From Dokdonella_A ginsengisoli (lineage in GTDB: Bacteria > Pseudomonadota > Gammaproteobacteria > Xanthomonadales > Rhodanobacteraceae): a DNA stretch of 64,000 nt. A program made the translations under genes and the position numbers. The notes beneath the pieces are model-generated. The model worked only from the letters and a program-made list of their open reading frames with translations, did not search any database and was not told the DNA's origin. The stretch covers positions 930,001 through 994,000 of the forward strand of contig NZ_JBHSHD010000010.1 of NCBI RefSeq assembly GCF_042652785.1, in the 5' to 3' direction. Position 1 is the first letter of the stretch. Every line of letters starts with the position of its first letter. Below are positions 43,930 through 52,545 of the stretch, in pieces.

Positions 43930-46875
43930 ATGCGTGCAATACGTTCCTTCTCGTTCCCGTGGAAGGCGGCCTGCCTTCTGTCGCTGGCCGCGTTCGCGGC
44001 CTCCGCCGCGGTCGCCGCGACACCCACCGAACGCTTCTGGCAGAACGCGCAGGCGCACGCGCTGCCGGACGACGCGCCGAAGGCTTCGGTCTACCGTTCG
44101 CTGCAGCTCGATCTGGCCGGGTTGCGCGCGTACGTCGCCGATTCGCGCACCGGCGGCGCCGCGTTCGAGCTCGCCGTTCCGCGTCCGGACGGCACTTTCG
44201 CCCAGTTCCTGGTCACCGACTCGCGCACGATGCCGGCCGCATTGCAGGCGAAGTACCCGCAGATCGCCAGCCTCTCCGGCAGCGACTCCGCCGGCCGCAA
44301 GGTGCGCATCGACGTCTCGCCGTCGGGCTTCCAGGCGATGGTGTTCGAGAACGAAGGCGTCTGGCTCGTGCGCCCGGAGTCCTACGCCGGCGGCGACCGC
44401 TACCTGAGCTTCCGCCGCGCCGACCTGCCGGCGCCGAGCGAGCGGTTTCAGTGCGACGTGCACGGCGATGCGCCGGACGCCGACGGGCACGACCTGATGT
44501 CGCCGGTGGCACCGATGACGCAGACCGGCCAGACCGAGCGCGACTACCGCGCCGCCGTCGCTGCCAACCATTTCTACGTCGCCAAGGTCTGCCCGGGCAA
44601 CCTGACCGTCGAGTGCGGACTGGCCGCGGTGGTCACGGCGATGAACCGCGTGAACCAGGTCTACGAGACCGAGCTCGCGGTGCACATGACGCTGATCGAC
44701 AACAACGACCTGATCATCTATCCGGTGGCCGCGGGCGATCCGTATTCCAACGGCACCGGCGCGCTGAACCAGAACATCACCAATCTCAACAACGTCATCG
44801 GCCAGGCCAACTTCGACATCGGCCACGTGTTCACCACCGGCAGCGGCGGCGTCGCTCTGCGTCCGTCCGTGTGCACCAGCAGCAAGGCCGGCGGTACGAC
44901 CGGATCGCCAAACCCTTCCGGCGACGCTTTCTGGATCGACTACGTCGCCCACGAGATGGGCCACCAGTTCGGCGGCAGCCATACCTTCAACTCCACCTCC
45001 GGCAATTGCGGCGGCACCAATCGCTCCGCCTCGGCTGCCTACGAGCCCGGCAGCGGCTCGACCATCATGGCCTATGCCGGCATCTGCGAAGAGAACGACC
45101 TGCAGCCGCACAGCGATCCCTATTTCCACGCCAAGAGCCTGGCCGAGATCAACACCTGGATGGACGGCACCGGCGGCTCCTGCGCGGCGGACACGCCGAG
45201 CACGAACGCCGCGCCGGTCATCGACACGGCCGGCCTGCCGGACGGCTACACGATCCCGGTCCACACTCCGTTCGTGCTGACCGGCGCGGCCACCGACGCG
45301 GACGGCGCCGACGTGCTGAGCTACAACTGGGAGCAGTACGACCTCGGCCCGGCGACGTCGCTGGCGCAGGGCGACACCGGCGCCGGCCCGATCTTCCGTT
45401 CCTTCAACGCGACGGCCGACGGCACGCGCGTGTTCCCGCGCATGCAGACGGTCCTCGGCGCCGCGCTGGTCAAGGGCGAAACCTGGCCGACGACGACGCG
45501 CGACCTCAAGTTCCGCCTCACCGTGCGCGACAACCACGACGTCCCGGGCACGCCGCAGTTCGGCGCCACCCAGAGCGCCGACGTCGCGATCCACGTGACC
45601 GACGACGCCGGCCCGTTCGTCGTCACGCGTCCGAACACCGCCATCACCTGGGGCCGCGGCGAGACGCACGCCGTCACCTGGGACGTCGCCGGCACCGACG
45701 CCGCGCCGGTCAGCTGCTCGGCGGTCGACGTCGACCTGTCCGTCGACGGCGGCAGCACCTGGCCGGATGCGCTGGCGACCGGCGTGCCGAACAACGGCCG
45801 CGCCGACGTGGTCGTGCCGCCGCAGCCGGACACGACGCAGGCGCGCGTACGCGTGCGCTGCGCCGACAACGTGTTCTTCGACGTGTCGAACGCGAATTTC
45901 TCCATCGCCGCGACCGGCGACCCGGATCCGGTGGGCGCCACGGCGAACGTGACTCCGGCCAGCCTCGACTTCGAAACCGACGTTTCGGGCGTGTCGACGC
46001 AGAACCTGCAGATCGGCAACACCGGCGATGCCGGCACGACGTTGAACTACAGCGTCGCCGAATCGACCGACGACTGCGCCACCACCACCGATGTCGCCTG
46101 GCTGAGCGCCGCGCCGGTTTCCGGCGACGTCGCCGGCGGCACGACCGCGGACGTCGTCGTCAGCGTCGACACCACGGGCCTGGGCATCGGCACGCAGACC
46201 GCCAGCCTCTGCCTCACCACCAGCGACGCGGCGCATCCGGCGTTCACGATTCCGGTGACGGTGCAGTTCAACCAGCCCGAAGGCGACCCGATCTTCGCGG
46301 ACGGCTTCGACGGCGAGGCCACGACCTGCGAGCCGGTCCAGCTGCTGAACGATCCGAGCTTCGAGACCACCGGCGGCGGCACCGCGGTGTGGGACGGCGA
46401 CGACAGCAGCAGCGGCGCTCCGCCGGTGTGCGACGTCTCGTGCAACTCCGACGAGACCTTCATGGCGCGTACCGGCGACTGGTTCGTCTGGTTCGGCGGC
46501 TGGGAGGAAGCCAACACGTCCTGGCTGAGCCAGAGCGTGGTCTTCCCGCAAGATCAGCCGCGCTGGCTCAACTACTGGATGGTCAACCTGATCGGCGTCG
46601 ACAGCAGCGCGAGCCTGACGCTGAGCATCGACGCGAACGTCGTCCAGACCCTTCCCGCCGCGACCGGCGAGACGGCCTACAGCCTGCACAGCGTGGAAAT
46701 CCCGGCCGCCTACCTCGACGGCCAGTCGCACGTCGTGCGCTTCGACTGGTCGGCGCAGGCGACCGGCGGCGCGATCGGCGAGGCCATCCTCGACGACGTC
46801 ACGCTCGACTGCGCCGCGACGCCGGCGCATCTGGCGCCGTCGCCGGTGCAGATCGGCAAGCGCGTGCGCCGCTGA
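43930..46875 (+). CDS. Secreted reprolysin-like zinc metalloprotease with FADGFD motif
   Basis: A signal peptide (about residues 1-30) and a propeptide-like region precede an M12B-type metalloprotease domain with HEMGHQFGGSH (His341, His345, His351) and a downstream Met-turn segment STIMAYAG. Beta-sandwich modules follow: a Fn3/cadherin-like part (about 430-540), another to about 660, and an ASPM/choice-of-anchor-like repeat (about 670-790). The motif PIFADGFDGE sits inside the chain near residue 793, followed by a further domain (about 810-960) like a jelly-roll. Total length is 981 residues. The GGGGAAA ribosome site supports the ATG at 43930. It is probably an extracellular protease. Confidence 0.9.
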   Translation: MRAIRSFSFPWKAACLLSLAAFAASAAVAATPTERFWQNAQAHALPDDAPKASVYRSLQLDLAGLRAYVADSRTGGAAFELAVPRPDGTFAQFLVTDSRTMPAALQAKYPQIASLSGSDSAGRKVRIDVSPSGFQAMVFENEGVWLVRPESYAGGDRYLSFRRADLPAPSERFQCDVHGDAPDADGHDLMSPVAPMTQTGQTERDYRAAVAANHFYVAKVCPGNLTVECGLAAVVTAMNRVNQVYETELAVHMTLIDNNDLIIYPVAAGDPYSNGTGALNQNITNLNNVIGQANFDIGHVFTTGSGGVALRPSVCTSSKAGGTTGSPNPSGDAFWIDYVAHEMGHQFGGSHTFNSTSGNCGGTNRSASAAYEPGSGSTIMAYAGICEENDLQPHSDPYFHAKSLAEINTWMDGTGGSCAADTPSTNAAPVIDTAGLPDGYTIPVHTPFVLTGAATDADGADVLSYNWEQYDLGPATSLAQGDTGAGPIFRSFNATADGTRVFPRMQTVLGAALVKGETWPTTTRDLKFRLTVRDNHDVPGTPQFGATQSADVAIHVTDDAGPFVVTRPNTAITWGRGETHAVTWDVAGTDAAPVSCSAVDVDLSVDGGSTWPDALATGVPNNGRADVVVPPQPDTTQARVRVRCADNVFFDVSNANFSIAATGDPDPVGATANVTPASLDFETDVSGVSTQNLQIGNTGDAGTTLNYSVAESTDDCATTTDVAWLSAAPVSGDVAGGTTADVVVSVDTTGLGIGTQTASLCLTTSDAAHPAFTIPVTVQFNQPEGDPIFADGFDGEATTCEPVQLLNDPSFETTGGGTAVWDGDDSSSGAPPVCDVSCNSDETFMARTGDWFVWFGGWEEANTSWLSQSVVFPQDQPRWLNYWMVNLIGVDSSASLTLSIDANVVQTLPAATGETAYSLHSVEIPAAYLDGQSHVVRFDWSAQATGGAIGEAILDDVTLDCAATPAHLAPSPVQIGKRVRR

Positions 46876-46887
46876 GGCGGCGCAACG

Positions 46888-46920
46888 ACGCTCCCGCGAG
46901 ACGGCGTCTCGCGGGAGCGT
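46888..46920. terminator. Strong palindrome between convergent protease and moaE
   Basis: A perfect 15-bp inverted repeat (46888-46902 with 46906-46920) around a 3-base loop, starting 13 bases after the protease stop. No T run follows on the plus strand. It probably ends transcription of the protease gene and may also block read-through from moaE. Confidence 0.6.
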
Positions 46921-47002
46921 GCACACGGCAGTTCCGGCGGGGCCACGCCTCACCGCGCACGCCCGATGAAACCGTTACCGCGCGGCGCCGCGCCGCGCGA
47001 GA

Positions 47003-47446
47003 TCAGGCCGGATCGACCGGTGTGTTGTCCGGATGCAGCCAGCCGGACTCGCCGTCGGCGTAGTGCTCGTTCTTCCAGATCGGCACGCGCCGCTTCACCT
47101 CGTCGATGATCCAGCGACAGGCCGCGAACGCGGCGTCGCGGTGGTCCGCGCTGACGCCGACCCACACCGCGAGATCGCCGATCGCCAGCCGCCCGGTGCG
47201 ATGCACGCAGCGCGCCTCGCGCACGGTGAAACGCTGCACCGCCTCGGCGAGGATCGCCTCCCCTTCCGAACCGGCCAGCGGCGCATAGGCCTGGTAGTCG
47301 AGCCGCAGCACGGCGCGCCCGTCGTTGTGGTTGCGCACCCAGCCCTCGAAGCTGGCGCAGGCGCCGGCCGCGGCGTGGTCCAGCGCGCGGCGTTCGACAC
47401 CGACGTCGATGGCTGCGTCCACCAGGGAAAACCGCTTCGTCGTCAT
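47003..47446 (-). CDS. moaE: Molybdopterin synthase catalytic subunit
   Basis: Large subunit that inserts dithiolene sulfur into the cyclic pyranopterin. It has 147 residues with CVHRTGRLAIGDLAVWV and the active lysine segment RVPIWKNEHYADGESGWL. It partners MoaD, encoded 64 bases upstream. It is the last gene of the kdkA-MBL-moaA-moaC-moaD-moaE run. Confidence 0.96.
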   Translation of the reverse strand: MTTKRFSLVDAAIDVGVERRALDHAAAGACASFEGWVRNHNDGRAVLRLDYQAYAPLAGSEGEAILAEAVQRFTVREARCVHRTGRLAIGDLAVWVGVSADHRDAAFAACRWIIDEVKRRVPIWKNEHYADGESGWLHPDNTPVDPA

Positions 47447-47510
47447 CGTTCTTCTCTTGCCTCGTCCGCACTCGTACTGGCGGGCACGCCCGCCGATCCG
47501 CCGCGCGGGC

Positions 47511-47750
47511 TCATCCGCCGCTCACCGGCGGCAGGAAGACCACTTCGTCGCGATCCGACAGCGCATGGTCCCAGCCGACGAAGGCACCGTTCACCGCGAC
47601 GCGCAGGCGCTCGGCGGCGAACGGGAATCCGTGCTCGCGCGCGACTTCCGCGTACAGGTCGCGCGGCGTGGCGGCACCGCTGTCGCGAACCTCCTCGGCG
47701 CGGCCGGCGCGATCGGCGAGGCTGGCGAAATACAGAAGCGTATAGCTCAT
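47511..47750 (-). CDS. moaD: Molybdopterin synthase sulfur-carrier subunit
   Basis: A 79-residue ubiquitin-fold protein ending in the required GlyGly (PPVSGG), which is thiocarboxylated to donate sulfur to MoaE. The start overlaps the moaC stop by 4 bases (ATGA). Confidence 0.95.
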   Translation of the reverse strand: MSYTLLYFASLADRAGRAEEVRDSGAATPRDLYAEVAREHGFPFAAERLRVAVNGAFVGWDHALSDRDEVVFLPPVSGG

Positions 47751-48241
47751 GCGACCACCTTGCCCTGCACCACGCGCCGCTTGCCTCCGCGTTTCTCGAC
47801 CAGATGCAGGCCGTCGATGACGATCTCGTGCGACAGCGCCTTGCACATGTCGTACACGGTCAGCGCGGCGACGCTGGCGCCGGTCAGCGCCTCCATCTCG
47901 ACGCCGGTCTTGTGCGTGAGCGAGACCGTGCAGCGGATGCGCAGGTCCCGCCCGGTGACGAACTTCGCCTCGATGCGGCAGTTCTCGATCGGCAGCGGAT
48001 GGCAGAACGGAATCAGTTCGTGCGTGCGCTTGACCGCCAGCGTGCCGGCGACGATCGCGGTGTCGACGACCGGCCCCTTCTTCGAGCGCAGGCCTTCGTC
48101 GCGCAGGGTTTTTGCCACCTTCGCCGGAAAGCGCACCCGCACTTCGGCGACCGCTTCGCGCCGCGTCGGCCGCTTGTCGCCGACGTCCACCATCGCGGGC
48201 CGCCCGGAATCGTCGATGTGGGTGAGCTTGTTCTTCGGCAC
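47747..48241 (-). CDS. moaC: Cyclic pyranopterin monophosphate synthase
   Basis: Second enzyme of molybdenum cofactor synthesis, acting with MoaA on GTP. It has 164 residues with PFCHPLPIENCRIE and the MEALTGASVAALTVYDMCKA motif. MVDVGDK near the N-terminus is conserved. Confidence 0.96.
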   Translation of the reverse strand: MPKNKLTHIDDSGRPAMVDVGDKRPTRREAVAEVRVRFPAKVAKTLRDEGLRSKKGPVVDTAIVAGTLAVKRTHELIPFCHPLPIENCRIEAKFVTGRDLRIRCTVSLTHKTGVEMEALTGASVAALTVYDMCKALSHEIVIDGLHLVEKRGGKRRVVQGKVVA

Positions 48242-48283
48242 GATCAGCCTCGGGATGGGTTCGTGGCACGCGCACGCACGGCT

Positions 48284-49327
48284 TCAGCCGCCGATTGCGT
48301 ACATTTCCACGTGCTCGCGCGTGGCGAGCGTCGCCTCGCTGCGCAGTTCGCTGTAGCGGTCGTCGCGCGCCTTCCACACCGCGCCGATCAGGCCGGCCAG
48401 TTCGTCGTCACGCATCCCGGCGCGCAGCGGGCCGCGCAGGTCGTGGCCGTGGCTGGCGAACAGGCAGGTGTACAACCGCCCGTCGGCGGACAGGCGCGCG
48501 CGCGAACAGTCGCCGCAGAACGGTTCGGTCACCGAACTGATGAAACCGATCTCGCCGCCACCGTCGGCGAACGCGTAACGGCTGGCGACTTCGCCGCCGT
48601 AGTTCGGCTCCAGCGCGACCAGCGGCCAGCGCGCGGCGATGCGCGCGCGCAGCTCGGCGCTCGGCACGACCAGGTCGCGGCGCCAGTCGTTGCAGGTGCC
48701 CACGTCCATGTATTCGATGAAGCGCACGATGTGGCCGCTGCCGCGGAAGCGTTCGAGCAGGCCGAGCACCTCGCCGTCGTTGGTGCCGCGCATGACGACG
48801 ACGTTGAACTTCAGCGGGCCGAAGCCGGCGCGTTCCGCCGCGGCGATCGCCTCCAGCACGACGCCGACGTCGCCGCGCCCGCCGGACATGCGGCGGAACG
48901 TCTCCGGCTCGATCGTGTCCAGGCTCAGGGTGATCCGGCGCAGTCCGGCGTCGCGCAGGTCCTGCGCGTGCGCGGCGAGCAGGCTGCCGTTGGTGGTCAG
49001 GGCGACGTCGTCGATGCCTGGCACGGCGGCCAGCTTGCGCACCAGCTCGGGCAGGTCGCGGCGCAGCAGCGGCTCGCCGCCGGTCAGCCGCAGCTTGTGC
49101 ACACCCAGGTCCGCGAAGACGCGCGCCAGGCGCTCGATCTCCTCGAAACGCAGGCGCTCGGCCTTGCTGAGGAATTCGTGGTCGCGCGGATACTGGTCTT
49201 CCGGCATGCAGTACGGGCAGCGGAAGTTGCAGCGATCGACGACCGAAATGCGCAAGTCGCGCAGCACGCGTCCGTGCAGGTCACGCGGCGCGGCGGTGTC
49301 GAGCCTGAGCGGAATGGCCGTGCCCAT
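48284..49327 (-). CDS. moaA: GTP 3',8-cyclase (radical SAM)
   Basis: Radical SAM enzyme starting molybdopterin synthesis. The N-terminal SAM cluster is Cys33, Cys37 and Cys40 (DRCNFRCPYC). A second C-terminal cluster is in EPFCGDCSRARL plus a later Cys, and the required C-terminal GG is present (YAIGG). It has 347 residues. It starts 1 base after the MBL gene stop, so it is coupled to it. Confidence 0.97.
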   Translation of the reverse strand: MGTAIPLRLDTAAPRDLHGRVLRDLRISVVDRCNFRCPYCMPEDQYPRDHEFLSKAERLRFEEIERLARVFADLGVHKLRLTGGEPLLRRDLPELVRKLAAVPGIDDVALTTNGSLLAAHAQDLRDAGLRRITLSLDTIEPETFRRMSGGRGDVGVVLEAIAAAERAGFGPLKFNVVVMRGTNDGEVLGLLERFRGSGHIVRFIEYMDVGTCNDWRRDLVVPSAELRARIAARWPLVALEPNYGGEVASRYAFADGGGEIGFISSVTEPFCGDCSRARLSADGRLYTCLFASHGHDLRGPLRAGMRDDELAGLIGAVWKARDDRYSELRSEATLATREHVEMYAIGG

Positions 49328-49328
49328 C

Positions 49329-50093
49329 TCAGCCGGCCACCACCGGTTCGAGCGTGCGCAGCGGCGGCGCCAGCGCGAAGGAATCGTCGCGGCGCGCGAC
49401 GCGATAGCCGCGCGCTTCCATGACCACGGCATCGGCAAGGCTGGCGTAGTGATAGAGCATGAGGCGGCGGCGCAGTTCGGCCGGATACTCGCGTTCCAGA
49501 TCGTCGACGCCGGTATGCGACGGATTTCCGCTCAGGGCGCAGTCGTGCGCGACGAGTTCGTCGTGCGCGGCGTACCGCGCCAGCATCTCCGGCACCGGGC
49601 GCGTATCGCCGGTCCAGACGAAACTGCCGGCCAGGGACAGGCCGAACGACGAGTTCGGCGCGTGATGCCGCGTGGGAAACACGTCGAACCACAGGCCCTC
49701 GTGCCAGAAGCCGCGCGACAACGGCACCAGCGCGAACGCGTCCCAGAAGTTCGCGCCGCCCTCGGCCAGCACTTCCGGATAGTCGGCCACGCGCGCCTGC
49801 AGCAGCGGCACCAGCGCGGCGTGCGCGTACAGGCGCACGCGTCCGCGCAGCGCGGCGTCGAAATAGACGCGGTAGAACAGGCGCTCCAGTCCGCCGACGT
49901 GGTCCATGTGCGTGTGAGTGACGTAGATCGCGCGCGGCACCTCGCCGTAGCGGTCGAGATAGGCCGACAGCGCCTCCGGGCCGCAGTCGATCATCAGCAG
50001 CGGCGCGCCGTCGCGCTCGAGCACGCCGCAGGCCGAACCCAGCTCGGGCGACTGCGCGCCGCCGACGCCGAGGAAGCGCAGGACGAGAGTCAC
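49329..50093 (-). CDS. MBL-fold metallo-hydrolase
   Basis: A 254-residue metallo-beta-lactamase-fold hydrolase with metal motif THTHMDHVGG, WTGDTRP and a later conserved HTG. It is similar to RNase Z/phosphodiesterase-type members, but the substrate is unknown. The start is GTG at 50093, overlapping the kdkA stop as GTGA. The position between kdkA and moaA gives no clear functional clue. Confidence 0.85.
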   Translation of the reverse strand: MTLVLRFLGVGGAQSPELGSACGVLERDGAPLLMIDCGPEALSAYLDRYGEVPRAIYVTHTHMDHVGGLERLFYRVYFDAALRGRVRLYAHAALVPLLQARVADYPEVLAEGGANFWDAFALVPLSRGFWHEGLWFDVFPTRHHAPNSSFGLSLAGSFVWTGDTRPVPEMLARYAAHDELVAHDCALSGNPSHTGVDDLEREYPAELRRRLMLYHYASLADAVVMEARGYRVARRDDSFALAPPLRTLEPVVAG

Positions 50094-50845
50094 GACAGCA
50101 CTCCGCGCGATCCGGACACCGGCCGCGACCGCGACATCGCCGCGTCGTAGGCGGCCAGCAGCGGCTGCCAGAAGCGCGCGTCGAACTGCGGCTCGCCTCG
50201 CGCGCCGAGCTTGTCGAACGAGCGGCGCAGGCGCGCCAGATTGGCCAGGCGCCAGCTTCGCGCCGGCTTGCGCAGGCGGCCGCGGTCGAAGTCGATCAGC
50301 CAGACCGTGCCTTCGCCGTCGACCAGCACGTTGTGCGCGTTGAGGTCGGCATGCCACACCTGCGCCTCGTGGAATGCGGCGATGGTGCGCCCGGTGTCGT
50401 GCGCGAGGCGTGGCGACAGCGCGCCAGCGGCCAGCCGTTCGGCCAGCGTCTGCGCATCGGCGATGCGGCGGGTCAGCAGGTCGGCGCGATAGCCGATGCC
50501 GTCGCGCACGTAGCGCGCGGCGACCGGGCGCGGCGCCGGCAGGCCGGCATCGACCAGCCGCGCGAGCAGCTCGAATTCGCGGAACGCGCGCGTGCGCGCG
50601 GCGCCGGTCCACAGGTAGCAATCGGCGCTGAGGCGCGCGACGAAACCGCCGCGGCGATAGTGGCGCAGCACGCAGGCCCCGGCCGGAGTGTCGACGAACG
50701 CGGCCGTGCCGCGGCCGGCGTTCGGCGATCCGCCGCCGGCCGGCCAGTGCGCGCGATCGAACCAGCGTTCGTCAGGCACGACGCCGAGCGAGCGGTCGTA
50801 GACGATCGCGCCGTTTGCGGTCGATTGAACTTGCGCCTCGATCAT
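50090..50845 (-). CDS. kdkA: 3-deoxy-D-manno-octulosonic acid kinase
   Basis: A 251-residue kinase of the KdkA/RIO-like family that phosphorylates Kdo in LPS. The catalytic loop is VWHADLNAHNVLVD and the metal site LIDFDRGRLRKP. LRHYRRGGFVARLS near the N-terminus is characteristic. It is divergent from a heptosyltransferase gene, which supports LPS inner-core work. Confidence 0.92.
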   Translation of the reverse strand: MIEAQVQSTANGAIVYDRSLGVVPDERWFDRAHWPAGGGSPNAGRGTAAFVDTPAGACVLRHYRRGGFVARLSADCYLWTGAARTRAFREFELLARLVDAGLPAPRPVAARYVRDGIGYRADLLTRRIADAQTLAERLAAGALSPRLAHDTGRTIAAFHEAQVWHADLNAHNVLVDGEGTVWLIDFDRGRLRKPARSWRLANLARLRRSFDKLGARGEPQFDARFWQPLLAAYDAAMSRSRPVSGSRGVLS

Positions 50846-50917
50846 GCGTCTGCCAAGTTGCCGGCTTTGCGGGCGAAATGCCGCCCGCCCTCGATGACAG
50901 ATGGTAGCAAGCGTTCC

Positions 50918-51994
50918 ATGGATCAAGCTGCAACCGCGGGCGAAGCGCCCGATTCGCTCTGCCTGCTGCGCACCTCGGCCCTGGGCGACGTCACCCACGT
51001 GGTGCCGCTGGTGCGCACCCTGCAGGAACACTGGCCGCAGACGCGGCTGACCTGGATCATCGGCAAGCTCGAGCACCGCCTGGTCGGCGACCTGCCCGGC
51101 GTGGAATTCGTCGTGTTCGACAAGAGCGCCGGCCGCCTCGGCCGGCGCGCCGTCCGCGCCGAGCTGGCCGGGCGGCGCTTCGGCGCCCTGCTGCACATGC
51201 AGGTGTCCTGGCGCGCCAACCTGCTCAGCCGCGTCGTGAACGCGCCGCTGCGCATCGGCTACGACCGCAAGCGCTCGAAGGATCTGCACGGCCTGTTCAT
51301 CAACTGCCGCATCCCGGCGCGCAGCGGCGAGCACGTGCTGGACGCGCTGGCGAGCTTCCTGGAGCCGCTGGGGCTCAGGCGCGAGGGACCGCCGCGCTGG
51401 GACATCGCGATCCCGGACGAAGCGCAGGCGTTCGCCGAAAAGCACCTGCCCGGCGACGCGCCGACCCTGCTGGTCAGCCCCGTGTCGAGCCACCGGCTGC
51501 GCAACTGGCGCGCGGAGCGCTACGCCGCCGTCGTCGACCACGCCTCGCTCGAACTCGGCTGGCGCGTCGCGCTGTGCGGCGGGCCGAGCGCGTACGAGCG
51601 CGAGTTCGCCGACGCGGTCCTGGCGCACACGCGCACGCGCCCGCTCGACCTGACCGGCAAGGACACGCTCAAGCAGCTGCTCGCGCTGATGCGGCGCGCG
51701 ACCCTGGTGCTGTGCCCGGATTCCGGCCCGATGCACATCGCCAACGCCGTCGGCACGCCGGTGCTCGGCCTGCACGCGGCCAGCAATCCGCACCGTTCCG
51801 GCCCCTACTCGGACCGGCGCTGGTGCGTCGACCGCTACGACGATGCCGCGCGCAAGTACCGCAAGAAGCCGGCCGCCGCGCTGCCGTGGGGGACCAAGCT
51901 CGAACACCGCGGCGTCATGGACCTGATCGAGGTCGACGACGTGATCGAACGCCTGGAGGCGTTCGCCGCGCACCGCGCCGCCGCTCAGCGGTAG
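50918..51994 (+). CDS. Glycosyltransferase family 9 (heptosyltransferase-like)
   Basis: A GT-B fold enzyme of 358 residues, like WaaC/WaaF, that adds heptose to the LPS core. The N-terminal LLRTSALGDVTHVVPLVRTL and C-terminal CPDSGPMHIANAVGTPVLGLHAASNPHRSGP are typical of GT9. An ATG at 50894 would add 8 residues. Its 3' end overlaps the convergent DUF6165 gene by 10 bases. Confidence 0.92.
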   Translation: MDQAATAGEAPDSLCLLRTSALGDVTHVVPLVRTLQEHWPQTRLTWIIGKLEHRLVGDLPGVEFVVFDKSAGRLGRRAVRAELAGRRFGALLHMQVSWRANLLSRVVNAPLRIGYDRKRSKDLHGLFINCRIPARSGEHVLDALASFLEPLGLRREGPPRWDIAIPDEAQAFAEKHLPGDAPTLLVSPVSSHRLRNWRAERYAAVVDHASLELGWRVALCGGPSAYEREFADAVLAHTRTRPLDLTGKDTLKQLLALMRRATLVLCPDSGPMHIANAVGTPVLGLHAASNPHRSGPYSDRRWCVDRYDDAARKYRKKPAAALPWGTKLEHRGVMDLIEVDDVIERLEAFAAHRAAAQR

Positions 51995-52377
51995 TCCTGG
52001 TAGGACTTTTCCTCGATCAGGGTCGAGCCGAGCTTCTCGTTGATCGTGCGCTTGACCGCCGCGCGCTCGTCGTTGCGGATGTAAACCGAGCGGGCCAGCT
52101 CGACGAACTCGGCGTCGAACGCCTTCGCCTTCTCCTTGAGCCGGATGCGGTCCTCGATGTCCCACAGGGCCTCGTTGACCGCGCGCAGCTGCGCGCGCTC
52201 CGTGCCAATGTCCACGCGCGACGCGGCATCGGCGTTCCAGGTGGCGTTCAGCAGATCCAGCTCCACACGCACGTTGGCGCGCTTGGCGGCGTCGCCGATG
52301 CGCTCGGACTTGATCTCGAGGATGGTGATCTTGTCGATCAGCTCGCCGTGGGAAATCGGAATGGAAATGGTGCTCAT
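51985..52377 (-). CDS. DUF6165 family protein
   Basis: A 130-residue helical protein. IPISHGELIDKITILEIKSERI at the start and the IRNDERAAVKRTINEKLGS...EEKSY end match the DUF6165 family, which is usually next to LPS or glycosyltransferase genes. There is no signal peptide. The molecular role is unknown. It is convergent with the heptosyltransferase. Confidence 0.85.
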   Translation of the reverse strand: MSTISIPISHGELIDKITILEIKSERIGDAAKRANVRVELDLLNATWNADAASRVDIGTERAQLRAVNEALWDIEDRIRLKEKAKAFDAEFVELARSVYIRNDERAAVKRTINEKLGSTLIEEKSYQDYR

Positions 52378-52383
52378 GGGCGA

Positions 52384-52412
52384 TGCGGGATTCCGTGATG
52401 CCGGGAATGACC
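52384..52412. repeat. Fragment of the dispersed CGTCATTCCCG palindrome family
   Basis: GGGATTCCGTGATGCCGGGAATGAC lies 7 bases before the DUF6165 start. It is an imperfect inverted repeat with the same GGGAATGAC end as the element at 11121-11238. Confidence 0.5.
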
Positions 52413-52545
52413 GCGATCATGGCCACGGCCGCAGGGCCGGTCAATCCGCGAGACGAAGCCGGGCCGCAGCGCGCACCAGCCGCTGTGTCCGCCGCGGACG
52501 GGATTTCGCGTATCCCCCGGCGTCAACATCGCAGAGGGTGCCGAC

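Noticed and set aside
43786..46953. A 1055-codon minus-strand frame opposite the metalloprotease
   Set aside because: The plus strand encodes a clear signal peptide and HExxH protease. The antisense frame has no family similarity.
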